A program made the translations under genes and the position numbers. From Sulfurimonas sp. (GTDB taxonomy: Bacteria > Campylobacterota > Campylobacteria > Campylobacterales > Sulfurimonadaceae): a DNA stretch of 12,496 nucleotides. The first letter of the stretch is position 1; every line of letters begins with the position of its first letter. Below are positions 12,471 to 12,496 of the stretch, piece after piece. Location: positions 1 to 12,496 of the forward strand of contig JAGGWE010000237.1 in the NCBI GenBank assembly GCA_021157665.1, given 5' to 3'. The notes under the pieces were generated by a model, which did no database searches, had not been told where the DNA came from, and saw only the letters and a program-made list of their open reading frames with translations.

Positions 12471-12496
12471 ATGAACCAACATCTTAAACAGCTAAT
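12471..12496 (+). CDS. Start of a gene cut by the window end, probably C4 zinc-ribbon protein
   Basis: ATG at 12471 follows AAAGGA (12460-12465) at 5-nt spacing and runs open to the window end, giving MNQHLKQL. In Campylobacterota the gene after the Nif3-like gene is commonly a coiled-coil protein with a C-terminal C4 zinc ribbon that starts in a similar way. The gene is well supported by its start signals; the product is inferred from synteny and eight residues only. Confidence 0.55.

Overview
This is a 12.5 kb AT-rich chromosomal window (roughly 30% GC by eye). Gene content and order point to a Campylobacterota (Epsilonproteobacteria) bacterium of the Sulfurimonas/Arcobacter type. The main evidence is the tightly packed run uvrD-like helicase, truB, csrA, ispE, smpB, an order I recall from Campylobacter jejuni. 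Supporting evidence is AT-rich promoters with extended -10 elements and no clear -35, and frequent TTG/GTG starts. The genus cannot be fixed from the sequence alone.

Layout. (1) 142-597: two small genes, a coiled-coil ZapB-like protein and a short ZapA-like protein, probably a cell-division pair. (2) 598-1522: a loose, AT-rich tRNA region holding tRNA-Arg(GCG), initiator tRNA-fMet(CAU) and tRNA-Arg(CCU). It also has two very small reading frames with good ribosome binding sites: a 45-aa possible HTH fragment and a 31-aa leader-like frame. (3) 1523-2794: a DinB-type Y-family DNA polymerase with an extra N-terminal segment. It has a TTG start, and its Shine-Dalgarno lies in a small hairpin crossed by the 31-aa frame. 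(4) 2882-4857: cysK, a class IV aminotransferase (PabC-like) and an unannotated 152-aa protein that I think resembles SspB, the ClpXP adaptor. (5) 4877-5779: a LysR-type regulator on the minus strand, converging on the cysK operon through a shared terminator hairpin. (6) 5917-12496: a long plus-strand operon of uvrD-like helicase, truB, csrA, ispE, smpB, M23 endopeptidase, TPR protein, Nif3-family protein and the first codons of a probable zinc-ribbon protein. Neighbouring genes overlap or sit 0-5 nt apart.

The genes are mostly housekeeping: translation and RNA (tRNAs, truB, smpB, csrA), DNA repair (helicase, Y-polymerase), isoprenoid precursors (ispE), cysteine and possibly folate synthesis, and the cell wall (M23). 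If the SspB-like call is right, the window holds both a trans-translation factor (smpB) and a candidate adaptor for degrading tagged proteins.

The most unusual DNA-level signal is a repeated word, CCACATGCC (mostly TCCACATGCCA). Six exact copies and one near copy are present, all on the plus strand, inside six genes and in all three reading frames. That suggests a DNA-level signal such as an uptake, polarity or recombination motif rather than a protein motif. I saw no CRISPR array, insertion sequence or prophage.
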